DNA from: Acidovorax kalamii
Lineage (GTDB): Bacteria; Pseudomonadota; Gammaproteobacteria; Burkholderiales; Burkholderiaceae_C
NCBI RefSeq assembly: GCF_002245625.1
Contig: NZ_NOIG01000004.1
Location: forward strand, 372,001 to 436,000
Length of the DNA: 64,000 bases
Reading direction: 5' to 3'
A program made the translations under genes and the position numbers. Positions 48,633 through 57,494 of the stretch are shown one piece after another. Within the stretch, counting starts at the first letter, position 1. The number at the start of each line of letters is the position of its first letter. Below the pieces are notes generated by a model. That model was given only the letters and a program-made list of their open reading frames with translations. It had not been told where the DNA came from and made no database searches.

Positions 48633-51470
48633 TTATATGGTGGCCTGCGCCAGGGGCTTGGACGCCAGTGGCCCTGTGGCGCGCACCATGCGCTTGAGTT
48701 CGGGCAGGCACGAGCCGCAGTTGGTGCCGCAGCGCAGCTTGCCCTGTAGTTGCGCCAGGCGGTCGTCGTCGGTTCCGTGGCAGTGCGCCAGCTCGGCGGT
48801 GATGGCCGCATCCGTCACGTTGAAGCAGGTGCACACCGATTTTCCGCGCGACTGTACGGCCACGGGGGCTTTGGCGCCGGGCACGAGCAGCAGGCGGCCA
48901 TAAGTCTGCGCGGGCAGTTCTTCCTGCAGCAGGGTCTTGAGCCAGCCCTCGGCGCTGGTGTCGCCCGCGAGCACTATGCCTTCGAGCGTGGTGGTGTCCC
49001 CATGGCGAGCCAGCCGCGCGGCGCGGCGCTGGCCGCGTTTCTTGTCGGCATAGCGCAGCGTGTCGGCGCCAGTCAGGCCCATCAGGGATTCGATGCGCTC
49101 CACGGTGGCGTCGGGCGGTGCCTCGTGCGCGGCGGCGCGCAGCAGCACGCCCACGCGCTCACGGCCGGGTTCGCCCAGCGGTGTGTTGTTGCTGAAGGGC
49201 ACGCAGCTCGCAAACGGGAACTGCGCCATCAGCGCGGACAGCGCCTCGCGCGTGGCCTGGGCGCTGTCGGCGGGCAGCCAGGCCATGGCCAGCAGCGTCC
49301 AGGGCAGCTCGGCCTTGAGCACCTTGACGGCCGCGTGCTTGAGCTCGGGTTGCTTGGAGGTGGGGCAATACGCCGAGGTGGTGAGCGCGTTCACGCCCGC
49401 CAAGCGCTCGCCGGTGGACGAGCAGCCGCTCAAGAATTCGCTGCCCCAGTGCATGGCCATGAAAGCCTGCGACAGGCCCAACGTGGTGTCGACCTGCGCT
49501 GGCACCACGATGGTGCCGCGCTTGCTCGTCACGTAGACCAGGTCGCCGTTCTTCAGGCCGCGCCGTTCCATGTCCTGCGGGTGCAGTTGCACGCTGGGCT
49601 CGGCCACATGGCCGAACAGGCGGCCCAGTGTGCCGGTGCGCGTCATGCCGTGCCACTGGTCGCGCAGGCGGCCGGTGGTCAGGCTGAAGGGGTAACGCGA
49701 CTCGCGCTGCTCGGCCGTGGGTTGCCAGGCGTGCGCGGCAAAACGGGCGCGGCCATCGGGGGTGGGGAACACGCCGTCTTCGTACAGGCGGGCCTTGCCC
49801 GTGGTGGATCCCTCAGGCAATGGCCACTGTTGGGGGCCTGCAGATTCGAGCGTCTCCCACGACAGACCGGTGATGTCCAGGTCGCGTCCGCGGGTGCTCT
49901 CGCGGTGCTCATTCCACACAGTTTCGGCGCCTTGGTCGGCGTCGTCAGTGGTGTAGGGGAACAGCGTGGGCTGGCCGGGGCGCAGGCGGGCCTCCAGCTG
50001 GTGCGCAAACTGCACCGCAATGGCCCAGTCGTGGCGGGCCTCGCCCGGTGCGGACACGGCAGTGCGCACGCGCGAGATGCGGCGTTCGCTGTTGGTCACC
50101 GTGCCAGTCTTCTCGCCCCAGGTGGTGGCGGGAAGCAGCAGGTCGGCATAGGCACAGGTGGCGGCGGTGGCAAAGGCTTCTTGCACCACCACAAACTCGG
50201 CGCGCTGCAGTGCGCGGCGCACGGTGGCCTGGTCGGGCATGCTTTGCGCGGGGTTGGTGCAGGCAATCCACAGGGCCTTGATCTCGCCGTCGGCGGCGGC
50301 CTGGAACATCTCCACGGCCGTCTTGCCCGGCTTGCTGGGCACATCGGCCACGCCCCAGAGCGCGGCCACTTCGGCGCGGTGCTGCGGGTTGGCCAGGTCG
50401 CGGTGGGCGCTGAGCAGATTGGCCAGGCCACCCACTTCGCGCCCGCCCATGGCGTTGGGCTGGCCGGTCAGGCTGAACGGGCCCGCGCCGGGCTTGCCGA
50501 TCTGGGCGGTGGCCAGGTGCAGGTTGATGAGCGCTGCGTTCTTGGCCGTGCCGCTGCTGCTCTGGTTCAGGCCCTGGCAGTACAGGCTGAGCGTGGCTTT
50601 GGACCGTGCAAACCACCGGGCGGCAGTGGTCAAGTCGGCCACGCTGATACCGCAGGTCTGCGCCACGCGTTCGGGCGTGTAGTCGCGCACCAGGGCCTTG
50701 AGCTCGTCAAAGCCCGTGGTGTGCGCGGCGATGTACTCGGCGTCCGTCCAACCCTCCCACAGCATCAGGTGCAGCATGCCGTTGAACAGCATCACATCGC
50801 TGCCAGGCTGGATGGGCAGGAACAGGTCGGCCATGCCGGCGGTGTCGGTGCGGCGCGGGTCGGCCACGATGACTTTCATGCCCGGGTTGGCGGCGCGTGC
50901 GTCTTCAATGCGGCGAAACAAGATGGGGTGCGCCCAGGCCGCGTTGCTGCCCACAATGAACAGGCACTGCGCGTGTTTCACATCGTCGTAGCAGGCGGGT
51001 GGCGCGTCAGCGCCCAGGGTCTGCTTGTAGCCCGCCACCGCGCTGCTCATGCACAGGCGCGAGTTGGTGTCGATGTTATTGGTGCCGATCAGGCCCTTGG
51101 CCAGCTTGTTGAAGACGTAGTAGTCCTCGGTGAGCAATTGGCCGCTCACGTAAAAGCCCACGGCATCGGGGCCGTGGTTCTGGATGGTGTTTGCGAATTT
51201 TTCGGTGGCCAGGTTCAGCGCGGCGTCCCATGGCAGGGGCTGGGGAGCATCGCTGCGTTGCGCGCGGTGCAGGGGCTGTAGCAAGCGGGTCTGCAGCGTG
51301 ATGGGGCTGCTGGCCGTGAGGTGCAGGGTCGATCCCTTGGTGCACAGGCGGCCAAAGTTGGCGGGGTGGTTCGGGTCGCCGCGCACGCCGGTGATCTGGG
51401 GGCCGTTGCTTTCGATGATCACGCCGCAGCCTACGCCGCAGTAGGGGCAGGTGGATTTGGTTTCTTGCAT
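48633..51470 (-). CDS. nasA: Assimilatory nitrate reductase catalytic subunit
   Basis: Reduces nitrate to nitrite in the cytoplasm with a molybdopterin cofactor. The 945-residue protein begins with a [4Fe-4S] site (CPYCGVGCG and a fourth Cys in GRLCTKGS), then the molybdopterin domains (SRLCMSSAVAGYKQTLGADA, QGLNQSSSGTAKNAALINLH, GQPNAMGGREVGGLANLLSA). It ends with a BFD-like [2Fe-2S] domain, CTCFNV ... CGTNCGSC. That tail is known from Klebsiella-type NasA and receives electrons from a partner. No NasC/NasB-like reductase gene is in the window, so the electron donor is unclear. It follows nirD by 117 bases, and ybiB lies 168 bases downstream. Confidence 0.95.
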   Translation of the reverse strand: MQETKSTCPYCGVGCGVIIESNGPQITGVRGDPNHPANFGRLCTKGSTLHLTASSPITLQTRLLQPLHRAQRSDAPQPLPWDAALNLATEKFANTIQNHGPDAVGFYVSGQLLTEDYYVFNKLAKGLIGTNNIDTNSRLCMSSAVAGYKQTLGADAPPACYDDVKHAQCLFIVGSNAAWAHPILFRRIEDARAANPGMKVIVADPRRTDTAGMADLFLPIQPGSDVMLFNGMLHLMLWEGWTDAEYIAAHTTGFDELKALVRDYTPERVAQTCGISVADLTTAARWFARSKATLSLYCQGLNQSSSGTAKNAALINLHLATAQIGKPGAGPFSLTGQPNAMGGREVGGLANLLSAHRDLANPQHRAEVAALWGVADVPSKPGKTAVEMFQAAADGEIKALWIACTNPAQSMPDQATVRRALQRAEFVVVQEAFATAATCAYADLLLPATTWGEKTGTVTNSERRISRVRTAVSAPGEARHDWAIAVQFAHQLEARLRPGQPTLFPYTTDDADQGAETVWNEHRESTRGRDLDITGLSWETLESAGPQQWPLPEGSTTGKARLYEDGVFPTPDGRARFAAHAWQPTAEQRESRYPFSLTTGRLRDQWHGMTRTGTLGRLFGHVAEPSVQLHPQDMERRGLKNGDLVYVTSKRGTIVVPAQVDTTLGLSQAFMAMHWGSEFLSGCSSTGERLAGVNALTTSAYCPTSKQPELKHAAVKVLKAELPWTLLAMAWLPADSAQATREALSALMAQFPFASCVPFSNNTPLGEPGRERVGVLLRAAAHEAPPDATVERIESLMGLTGADTLRYADKKRGQRRAARLARHGDTTTLEGIVLAGDTSAEGWLKTLLQEELPAQTYGRLLLVPGAKAPVAVQSRGKSVCTCFNVTDAAITAELAHCHGTDDDRLAQLQGKLRCGTNCGSCLPELKRMVRATGPLASKPLAQATI

Positions 51471-51499
51471 GGCGAGGGGCCTGGATTTGTGATCTTTTT

Positions 51500-51552
51500 T
51501 GGGTGCTTACGCTCGTCTATAAAGCGCTTATTGCTATTTAATTTATAGCATC
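51500..51552. repeat. Dispersed palindromic repeat, copy 10
   Basis: TCGTCTATAAAGCGCTTATT, then TGCTATTTAATTTATAGCAT: the reverse-oriented dispersed repeat, with a TGCTAT / ATAGCA stem, in the gap between nirD and nasA. It lies in a region that must be transcribed if the two genes share an operon. Confidence 0.7.
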
Positions 51553-51587
51553 TTGGTGCTGGTGGCCTGTGGTGCGGCCACGGCGTT

Positions 51588-51989
51588 TCATGCCGTGGCG
51601 GTGCGCCGCGCTGGCCCTGCAATGGGGCGGGCGAGGTCGGTGGCCAGCGTGGCCAGTTCGTGGCTGTCCAGGTACACCGCGCCGTTCTCCACCTTCACCG
51701 CAAACTTCGGCGTGCAGCCCTCGTCGGGGGCAGATGCCTGCCCGTCGCACAGGCCGATGGTCCAGTTGTGCAGGGGGCAGGCCACCTGCGTGCCAAACAC
51801 GATGCCTTGCGACAGCGGGCCGCCCTTGTGGGGGCAGCGGTCCAGCAGCGCAAACACGCCGCCCGCATCGTTGCGGAACACCGCCACATCCAGCCCCTGC
51901 GGGCGCGCCACGCGGCGTGCGCCCAGCACGGGGATGTCGTCCACGCTGCATATCAGCTTCCAGTCGGGAGTGGGTTGGTTCGTGGTCAT
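51588..51989 (-). CDS. nirD: Nitrite reductase (NADH) small subunit NirD
   Basis: The Rieske-type small subunit of assimilatory nitrite reductase, 133 residues. The [2Fe-2S] ligands are visible as CPHKGGPLSQGIVFGTQVAC, then PLHNW (C-x-H ... C-x-x-H). Unlike the E. coli form, which lacks the ligands, it keeps the full Rieske pair, so it may hold a cluster. The frame extends far upstream on the wrong product; I start at MTTNQPTPDW. It is separated from nirB by the periplasmic PilJ-N protein, although nirB and nirD usually adjoin. Confidence 0.92.
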   Translation of the reverse strand: MTTNQPTPDWKLICSVDDIPVLGARRVARPQGLDVAVFRNDAGGVFALLDRCPHKGGPLSQGIVFGTQVACPLHNWTIGLCDGQASAPDEGCTPKFAVKVENGAVYLDSHELATLATDLARPIAGPARRTATA

Positions 51990-52045
51990 GGGGTGTCCTT
52001 GGGGATGTTGTTGTGGTGGTGTGGGGCGGACTCGATAGCCGGTTC

Positions 52046-52858
52046 TCAGGTGCCGAGTGCGGCATACATGCCGGTCACGCGGTCCATGCTGGCCAGCAGG
52101 TTCTCGCTGCTCACGAACACTTCGGACACCTGGCGGAAGGTGTTGCTGGCGTTGCCCAGCCGCTGCAGGGCCGCGTCGAAGAACACCCACTGGCTGTCGG
52201 CCAGCAGCAGCTCCTGGCGGATGCGCACGGTAGCCTGCGGGGCGTTGCGCAGCAACTCGGTGGCCTTCAGGAATTCGTCGCGCGCCTTGGCGATCTCGGT
52301 CGTGGCGGCGGCCGTGTCCACGCCGAGCATGGCCGACAGGCAGAACTTGGCCATGCGCTGGCTCAGCATGCGCTGGCGCCCGGCCACGTTCACCAGGTGG
52401 CCCACGGGCTTGCCCAGTGCGGCTTCGTACTGCGAAGTGCCCTGGTGGGCCAGGGCCAGCACCTTGGCGTCGGCTTGCAGCAGCGCGGTCACGCCGTCGC
52501 GCGAGGGCGTGGTGCCCATCAGCGTGGCCTTGTGGTCGGCCCAAGCGCCTTCGAGTTTTACGTAGGTGTCGCGGATGGCGGGCGAAGGTGCAAAGGCCTT
52601 CAATTCGCCCAACTGGCGCTCGAACAGCGCCAGGGACTGCTCCAGCACGGCGCGTGCCGCCGGGGTGTCGGACTTGTGGGCCAGGGCCAGCCAGGCCTTG
52701 CCCATGCGCTGGCTCAGCATCCGCTGGCGCCCGGCCTTGTTGATGGCGTCGTTCAGGTCGGCCACCTCGGCCTGGGCTTTGCCCCCAGGCACCAGAAGGC
52801 CCAGGGCGCCCCAGGCCGTGGTGTAGCCCGCAGAGGTCAGAAGGGTACGGCGTTGCAT
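52046..52858 (-). CDS. Periplasmic PilJ-N-type protein with two RQRMLSQRM motifs
   Basis: A 270-residue protein with a probable twin-arginine signal (MQRRTLLTSAG, then hydrophobic, cleavage near KAQAEV) and no further membrane helix. Two tandem modules each open with a GRQRMLSQRM helix (about residues 42-51 and 165-174), matching the type IV pilus methyl-accepting transducer N-terminal domain and reminiscent of the NarX/NarQ P-box helix that binds nitrate. It lies between nirB (20 bases away) and nirD, in the same direction. A role as a periplasmic nitrate/nitrite-binding protein is plausible but is inference. Confidence 0.8.
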   Translation of the reverse strand: MQRRTLLTSAGYTTAWGALGLLVPGGKAQAEVADLNDAINKAGRQRMLSQRMGKAWLALAHKSDTPAARAVLEQSLALFERQLGELKAFAPSPAIRDTYVKLEGAWADHKATLMGTTPSRDGVTALLQADAKVLALAHQGTSQYEAALGKPVGHLVNVAGRQRMLSQRMAKFCLSAMLGVDTAAATTEIAKARDEFLKATELLRNAPQATVRIRQELLLADSQWVFFDAALQRLGNASNTFRQVSEVFVSSENLLASMDRVTGMYAALGT

Positions 52859-52878
52859 GGTGGGCTCCTTCTTTTCGA

Positions 52879-55326
52879 TCAGGCGCCCAGGGGCGCAAAC
52901 TGGCGCGTGTCCACGGCCGCCTTGTCAAATTCAAACCAGGGGTCGGGCTCGCCATCCAGCGCAAACTGCAACTGCTCCCACAGCGCCCTGCGGCCTGCGT
53001 GGTCTTCCAGAATGCGTTTCTTCACGTAGTCCAGGCCCACGCGGCTCACGTAGTGCACGGTGCGCTCCAGGTACCAGCCCTCCTGGCGGTACAGCTCGCA
53101 GAACGCGCCGGTGTACTCCAGCACCTCCTCGGCGGTCTTCAGCTTGGTGAAGAAGTGCGCCACCTCGGTCTTGATGCCGCCGTTGCCAGCCACATACATC
53201 TCCCAGCCGCTGTCCACACCGATGATGCCCACGTCCTTGATGCCCGCCTCGGCGCAGTTGCGCGGGCAGCCGCTCACGGCAAACTTGACCTTGTGCGGTG
53301 CGTACATGCGCCACATGGCGCGTTCCAGGTCCTTGCCCATCTGCGTGCTGTCCTGCGTGCCCATGCGGCACCACTCGCTGCCCACGCAGGTCTTCACGGT
53401 GCGCAGCGCCTTGGCATAGGCATGGCCGCTGGGCATGCCGATGTCTTTCCAGACGTTCTGCAGGTCTTCCTTCTTCACGCCCAAAAGGTCGATGCGCTGG
53501 CCGCCTGTGACCTTGACGGTGGGGATCTTGTACTTGTCCACCGCATCGGCAATGCGGCGCAGCTCATCGGCCGTGGTCTCGCCGCCCCACATGCGGGGGA
53601 TCACGCTGTAGGTGCCGTCTTTCTGGATGTTGGCGTGGCTGCGCTCGTTGATGAAGCGGCTCTGCGGGTCGTCCTTGGCCTCTTTGGGCCAGGTGCTGAT
53701 GAGGTAGTAGTTCACCGCCGGGCGGCAGGTGGCACAACCATTGGGTGTCTTCCATTCCATGAACTTGAACACGTCGGAGATGGTCACCAGCTTGCTGCTG
53801 CGGATCGCGTCGCGCACCGCCTGGTGGCCGTGGTCGGTGCAGCCGCACATGGCCTTGGTCTTGGGCGTGGCGCTGTAGTCGCCACCTGCGGTGAACATGA
53901 TGATCTGCTCCACCAGCCCGGTGCACGAGCCACAGCTCGCGCTGGCTTTGGTGTGCTTGCGCACCTCGTCCAGCGTGAACAGGCCCTTGTCCTTGATGGC
54001 CTTGCAGATGGCGCCCTTGGTCACGCCGTTGCAGCCGCAGACCTCGTCGCTGTCCTGCATGACGGCAGCCTTGCTCTGGCCCTGGTGGCCTGTGTCGCCC
54101 AGGTGCGATTCGCCAAACATCAGCTTGTCGCGGATGTCGCTCACGCTGCGGCCGTCGCGCAGCAGCTTGAAGTACCAGCTGCCGTCCACCGTGTCGCCAT
54201 ACAGGCAGGCACCCACCAGCTTGTCGTCTTTGATGACGAGCTTTTTGTACACACCACCGAAGGGGTCGCTCATCACGATCTCCTCGGTGTCGTCTCCTCC
54301 TTGAAAGTCTCCGGCCGAGAACAGGTCGATGCCCGTCACCTTGAGCTTGGTGGACGTGAGCGAGCCCTGGTAGCGACCGATGCCGAACTCCGCCAGGTGG
54401 TTGGCCAGCACCTTGCCCTGCTCGAACAGCGGGGCCACCAGGCCATAGGCAATGCCCCGGTGTGCGGCGCATTCGCCCACGGCGTAGATGCGCGCGTCGG
54501 TGGTGGTCTGCAGCGTGTCGCTCACCACAATGCCGCGGTTCACATGCAAGCGCATCTTTTCGGCCAAAGCCGTGTTGGGGCGGATGCCCACGGCCATCAC
54601 CACCAGATCGGCGGGCACCTCGCTGCCGTCCTTGAACTTCACGCTGGCCACGCGGCCTTCGGCGTTGCCCACCAGTTCCTGGGTTTGCGCACCCATCAAG
54701 AAGCGCATGCCACGGTCTTCCAGCGACTTCTGCAGCATCTTGCCCGCCACGTCATCCAGCTGGCGCTCCATCAGCGAGGGCATCACGTGCACCACGCTCA
54801 CGGTCATGCCGCGCTTCATGAGACCGTTCGCGGCCTCCAGGCCCAGCAGGCCGCCGCCAATGACGACGGCGTGCTTGTAGGTGGCGGCGGCGTCGATCAT
54901 GGCCTGCGTGTCGGCAATGTCGCGGTAGGCCAGCACACCCTTCAGGTCTTTGCCAGGGATGGGCAGGATGAACGGGTTGGAGCCGGTGGCGAGGATGAGG
55001 CGGTCGTATTCGGCGCTGATCACCGTGCCGTCGCTGCTGGTGGCGCTGACCACGCGGCGCATGCGGTCCACATCGGTCACGGTGAAGCCGGTGTGCAGCG
55101 TGATGTGGTTGTCGGCGTACCAGGACCAGTCGTTCAGGATGATCTCGTCGATGGTCTGCTCGCCCGCCAGCACGGGGGACAGCAGAATGCGGTTGTAGTT
55201 GGGGTGGGGCTCGGCACCGAACACCGTGATGTCATACAGATCGGGGGCGATCTTGAGCAGCTCTTCCAGCGTGCGCACACCGGCCATGCCGTTTCCCACC
55301 ATCACCAGTTTGAGCTTTTTCATCAT
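52879..55326 (-). CDS. nirB: Nitrite reductase (NADH) large subunit NirB
   Basis: Reduces nitrite to ammonia with NADH. The 815-residue protein has an FAD/NADH domain (KLVMVGNGMAGVRTLEELLK and AVVIGGGLLGLEAANGLMKR), a BFD-like [2Fe-2S] region (CGCNGVTKG ... CGSCTG), then sulfite/nitrite-reductase domains. The siroheme and [4Fe-4S] cysteines are TCVGSEWCRMG and SGCPRNCAEAG near residues 670-710. I start at the double ATG (MMKKLKL). The leader holds an intrinsic terminator and an ANTAR-type hairpin, so transcription is probably controlled by antitermination. Confidence 0.96.
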   Translation of the reverse strand: MMKKLKLVMVGNGMAGVRTLEELLKIAPDLYDITVFGAEPHPNYNRILLSPVLAGEQTIDEIILNDWSWYADNHITLHTGFTVTDVDRMRRVVSATSSDGTVISAEYDRLILATGSNPFILPIPGKDLKGVLAYRDIADTQAMIDAAATYKHAVVIGGGLLGLEAANGLMKRGMTVSVVHVMPSLMERQLDDVAGKMLQKSLEDRGMRFLMGAQTQELVGNAEGRVASVKFKDGSEVPADLVVMAVGIRPNTALAEKMRLHVNRGIVVSDTLQTTTDARIYAVGECAAHRGIAYGLVAPLFEQGKVLANHLAEFGIGRYQGSLTSTKLKVTGIDLFSAGDFQGGDDTEEIVMSDPFGGVYKKLVIKDDKLVGACLYGDTVDGSWYFKLLRDGRSVSDIRDKLMFGESHLGDTGHQGQSKAAVMQDSDEVCGCNGVTKGAICKAIKDKGLFTLDEVRKHTKASASCGSCTGLVEQIIMFTAGGDYSATPKTKAMCGCTDHGHQAVRDAIRSSKLVTISDVFKFMEWKTPNGCATCRPAVNYYLISTWPKEAKDDPQSRFINERSHANIQKDGTYSVIPRMWGGETTADELRRIADAVDKYKIPTVKVTGGQRIDLLGVKKEDLQNVWKDIGMPSGHAYAKALRTVKTCVGSEWCRMGTQDSTQMGKDLERAMWRMYAPHKVKFAVSGCPRNCAEAGIKDVGIIGVDSGWEMYVAGNGGIKTEVAHFFTKLKTAEEVLEYTGAFCELYRQEGWYLERTVHYVSRVGLDYVKKRILEDHAGRRALWEQLQFALDGEPDPWFEFDKAAVDTRQFAPLGA

Positions 55327-55362
55327 GACTCCATCGGTTCCATCGCCGGAGCGATGCGCAAA

Positions 55363-55424
55363 ACAAAAAAGGCGTCCACACGATGCTGCTTCGAGGTCTC
55401 GAAACCGCATGTGGGGACGCCTTC
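55363..55424 (-). terminator. Intrinsic terminator within the nirB leader (attenuator)
   Basis: On the minus strand GGCGTCCCCACATGC - inner hairpin - GCATCGTGTGGACGCC, then TTTTTTGTTTTG. It lies about 37 bases before the nirB start and after the ANTAR-type hairpins, as expected for attenuation. The T-run is immediately downstream of a 15-base stem. Confidence 0.85.
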
Positions 55425-55441
55425 GTCCGTACAACTCCTCC

Positions 55442-55483
55442 GTGCGCCTTTGCACTGCTGAATTGCGTGGGCCTGCCTGGCCC
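55442..55483 (-). promoter_or_regulatory. ANTAR-type antitermination hairpins in the nirB leader
   Basis: On the minus strand, hairpin GTGC-AAAGGC-GCAC (55455-55442) has a hexaloop with A at 1 and G at 4, the binding signature of ANTAR proteins such as NasT/NasR. Thirteen bases upstream lies GGGCC-AGGCA-GGCCC (55483-55469), a second stem whose loop is only five bases, so it is not canonical. The attenuating terminator follows. Confidence 0.7.
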
Positions 55484-55643
55484 TTGCCCCTGTTAAGCAA
55501 TGGCCGTGCCAGATTTTTTGCACTGAACTGGGGTGAACCAGGAGGGGGTTCCGGGGCGAGGGCCGTCAAAGGCGCAGGGTGGTGCGGACGGCCACGCCCC
55601 GGCATGCACCACCTTGGGCACAGAACCTGCGTGGAGCTGGTGC

Positions 55644-57404
55644 ATGAGCTTTGAACTGGATGTGGGCCAGGTCTCGCTGGCCGGCCGCAATGAGGTGAAC
55701 GAGGACTTTGCCGCCCTGGTGGTGGGGCAGGGGCGCGACCGCGAGCGCGGCGCCATTGCCGCCATCGCCGATGGCGTGAGCACGGGCGGCAAGGGCCGCG
55801 AGGCCGCCCAGACCACGGTGAGCACCCTGGTGGGCGACTACTTCGCCACCCCCGAGACCTGGGACACCACCGTGGCGCTGGACCGCATCCTGAATGCCCA
55901 CAACGGCTGGCTCGCCTCCATGAACCGGCGCCGCCAGCCCGCCGTGGGGCTGACCACGCTCACGGCGCTGGTGCTGCGCGGCCAGTCGTACACGCTGGCC
56001 CATGTGGGCGACACCCGCGCCTACCTGCTGCGCGGCGGGCGGCTGCAGCTGCTCACGGCCGACCATGTGATGGCGCAGCGCGACTTTGCGCACCAGCTCA
56101 CCCGCGCCATGGGGCTCGACGACCATGTGGTGGTGGACTACAGCCAGGGCGAGCTGCACAGCGGCGACCTGTTTGTGCTGCTGTCCGACGGCGTGCACGG
56201 CAGTCTGCCCGAGCGCGAGCTGCGGCAGCTGCTGCGCCAGGAGGGCGTGGCGGCCCAGGCACTCAGCGACGAGCTGGTGCAGGCCGCGCTGCGCCGGGGC
56301 AGCAGCGACAACGTGACTGCGCTGGTGGTGCGGGTGCAGGGCGCGCTGGAGGCCACGCTGCAGGACGAATCCCGCCGTGCACAGGACCTGCCCGTGCTGC
56401 CCTTGCTCAAGGTGGGCGATACCGTGGACGGCCTCACGGTCACGGCCATCGTGGCCGACAACGGCATTCACCGGCTGTACCAGGTGCGCGACGGCGCCAC
56501 GCAGCGCCTGTATGCCCTCAAGACCCTGCTGCCCACGCGCGCCCACGATGCCGAGGAGCGCGCCACGCTCGCGCACGAGGCCTGGGTGGCGCGGCGCATG
56601 CAGTCCGGCCACGCCGCCGCCCACCTGGCGTGGCTCCACACCTGGCCCGCCGATGACGGGCGAGGCGGACCGGGCGCCAGCGCGTTCTACCTGCTGTACG
56701 ACTGGCACGCGGGCGAAACCCTGGGCCAGCGCCTGCGCAGCCGCCAGCATCTGCCCATACCGCAAGCCGTGTCGGTGGTGGTGCAGGCCGCGCGCGTGCT
56801 GGGCTGGCTGCACCGCCAGGGGGTGGTGCACCGCGACATCAAGCCCGACAACCTGCACCTGGGCGACGACGGCGTGCTGCGCGTGCTCGATTTGGGCGTG
56901 GCCCTGTCCGGCCGCGAGCCCGAGGCCACGCGCCAGCTGCACGCGGGCACACCCAGCTACATGAACCCCGAGCAATGGCCCGGCTACGAAAAAAGCGGCG
57001 ACACCGAAGGGCAGCTGCCCGACGCGCGCAGCGACCTGTTTGCGCTGGGCGTCACGCTCTACCAGCTGCTGAGCCACGGCCGCCTGCCCTATGGCGAGGT
57101 GGTGCAGTACCAGCTGGGCCGCTACCACCGCGACCCGCTGCCCCCCAGCCGCCACAACCCCGGCGTGCCCATCTGGCTGGACCAGATTGCCCTGAAGGCC
57201 GTGGCCCGCAGCCGCGCTCAGCGCTTCGAGACCGCCGAGGAACTGCTGCTGGCGCTGGAGCGCGGCGCATCCCGCCCCCTGTCAGCCCCCGGCCCGCAGC
57301 CGCTGATGCAGCGCGACGCCACGGCCCTGTGGAAGATCGCGCTGGCGGTGAGCGTGCTGGTGAACCTGCTGCTGATTTACTGGCTGTTGTTTTTGCCGAG
57401 GTAA
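55644..57404 (+). CDS. PP2C phosphatase - Ser/Thr kinase fusion, membrane-anchored
   Basis: A 586-residue bifunctional protein. Residues about 5-240 form a PP2C-type phosphatase (RNEVNEDF, AIADGVSTGG, AHVGDTRAYLL, LLSDGVHG, SDNVTALVV), with the metal-binding aspartates present. Residues about 275-545 form a Hanks-type kinase: Lys in RLYALKTLLP, catalytic Asp 398 in VVHRDIKPDN, DLG for DFG, and GTPSYMNPEQ before the P+1 loop. A membrane helix (IALAVSVLVNLLLIYWLLFL) ends it. It lies between nirB and narK and reads away from nirB; similar fusions adjoin nitrate-assimilation genes in related bacteria as far as I know. Its substrates are unknown. Confidence 0.9.
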   Translation: MSFELDVGQVSLAGRNEVNEDFAALVVGQGRDRERGAIAAIADGVSTGGKGREAAQTTVSTLVGDYFATPETWDTTVALDRILNAHNGWLASMNRRRQPAVGLTTLTALVLRGQSYTLAHVGDTRAYLLRGGRLQLLTADHVMAQRDFAHQLTRAMGLDDHVVVDYSQGELHSGDLFVLLSDGVHGSLPERELRQLLRQEGVAAQALSDELVQAALRRGSSDNVTALVVRVQGALEATLQDESRRAQDLPVLPLLKVGDTVDGLTVTAIVADNGIHRLYQVRDGATQRLYALKTLLPTRAHDAEERATLAHEAWVARRMQSGHAAAHLAWLHTWPADDGRGGPGASAFYLLYDWHAGETLGQRLRSRQHLPIPQAVSVVVQAARVLGWLHRQGVVHRDIKPDNLHLGDDGVLRVLDLGVALSGREPEATRQLHAGTPSYMNPEQWPGYEKSGDTEGQLPDARSDLFALGVTLYQLLSHGRLPYGEVVQYQLGRYHRDPLPPSRHNPGVPIWLDQIALKAVARSRAQRFETAEELLLALERGASRPLSAPGPQPLMQRDATALWKIALAVSVLVNLLLIYWLLFLPR

Positions 57405-57421
57405 GGGTGGGGCGTTGGATT

Positions 57422-57484
57422 CACTCCTAAAAGAATAGCTGCGTGCGCTTGCTGGATAGGCGCAGAGGCCATTTTTCCTCTTGA
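57422..57484. repeat. Dispersed palindromic repeat, copy 11
   Basis: AAAAGAATAGCTGCGTGCGC, then TTGCTGGATAGGCGCAGAGG and CCATTTTTCC: the forward dispersed repeat between the convergent kinase and narK genes. Confidence 0.8.
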
Positions 57485-57494
57485 ATATCGACCC

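Noticed and set aside
51588..52964. A 458-codon reading of the nirD frame extending upstream across the PilJ-N gene
   Set aside because: Only the last 133 codons encode NirD. The upstream part is an out-of-frame shadow of the periplasmic protein.
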